Assembly (NCBI RefSeq): GCF_004309355.1
Contig: NZ_BJCC01000008.1
Coordinates: 62,001-126,000 of the forward strand
Origin: Enterococcus florum
GTDB lineage: Bacteria; Bacillota; Bacilli; Lactobacillales; Enterococcaceae
DNA length: 64,000 bases
Direction of reading: 5' to 3'
Positions 63,830 to 64,000 of the stretch are shown here, one piece after another. The notes under the pieces are model-generated. The model was not told the origin of the DNA. It made no database searches and was given only the letters and a program-made list of their open reading frames with translations. Made by a program: the position numbers and the translations under genes. Position 1 is the stretch's first letter; each line of letters starts with the position of its first letter.

Positions 63830-64000
63830 AAATCGGACATATGACGATGAAAAGAATCTGTTTATCGACTGTATTCGCGGGTATCGTTTTGGCTTTTCTG
63901 ACTACGCCAACGATGGCACGAGCAGCTTCAACTGGTTTTGCGCTTTCAGCCAAGCTGCCGGAAAATCAAATTAGTGCCAACACTTTTTTTGATTTGAAAG
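63826..64000 (+). CDS. DUF916-type WxL-interacting protein, N-terminal part
   Basis: The ATG overlaps the WxL stop (ATGA). A signal peptide (TVFAGIVLAFLTTPTMARA) is followed by FALSAKLPENQISANTFFDL, the opening of the WxL-interacting (DUF916) domain with its PxNQ motif. The gene is cut by the window edge after 58 codons. A second ATG eight codons in is an alternative start. Confidence 0.85.
   Translation, partial: MKIGHMTMKRICLSTVFAGIVLAFLTTPTMARAASTGFALSAKLPENQISANTFFDLK

Overview
The window looks like the chromosome of a low-GC Gram-positive coccus, most likely Enterococcus or a close relative. The reasons are the acetyl-type lysine (dap) pathway, PTS-linked glycerol and dihydroxyacetone genes, a WxL/DUF916 surface-protein pair at the right edge, strong AGGAGG ribosome sites, and frequent TTG or GTG starts. 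Species was not tested; it rests on gene content only.

Layout. 1-4 kb: glycerol kinase (cut by the window edge), glycerol facilitator and the three-subunit PTS-dependent dihydroxyacetone kinase. 4-8.6 kb: a self-contained module between two bidirectional terminators, with a STAND/NB-ARC ATPase on the minus strand and a divergent series of small unknown proteins (37, 169, 110 and 47 aa). 8.6-10.3 kb: MarR regulator and glycosyltransferase. 10.4-19.2 kb: lysine/diaminopimelate synthesis split into dapA-dapB-dapH (minus) and deacetylase-lysA-dapF (plus), around a carnitine-acyltransferase-like gene and a decayed AraC regulator. 19.2-30.9 kb: HAD phosphatase, a two-component system with an ABC exporter, aldehyde dehydrogenase, a dead PEP-mutase-family gene, an esterase, and a MerR/aldo-keto reductase/flavodoxin-lipoprotein redox group with two MerR-type promoters. 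31-37 kb: a frameshifted HAD gene, a membrane-anchored MutS-like ATPase, an Spx-like protein, adenosine deaminase and a VOC protein.

37.8-46 kb is an AT-rich accessory island: a nucleosidase, a secreted SLH/beta-helix protein, and a decaying prophage early-gene module. One phage-type gene is split by an IS4-family element with a clean 9-bp target duplication, and several others carry single nonsense or frameshift lesions. 46-57 kb holds small membrane and regulatory genes, rarA, a broken secreted C39-like peptidase, a deoxynucleoside kinase, a nucleotidyltransferase-fold gene behind a leader peptide and paired hairpins, WYL and DUF3788 genes, and remnants of an ABC ATPase and an SDR.

57-62.5 kb is a beta-glucoside PTS operon (IIB, IIC, IIA, family-1 phospho-glycosidase) with a divergent PRD regulator, a sigma-A promoter and a probable cre. 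63-64 kb starts a WxL surface-protein locus.

The most unusual items are the STAND/small-protein module, the leader-peptide-controlled nucleotidyltransferase, the glycosidase with Gln in place of the acid/base Glu, and the MerR regulator with two matching 19-bp-spacer promoters. No rRNA, tRNA or CRISPR array was seen.
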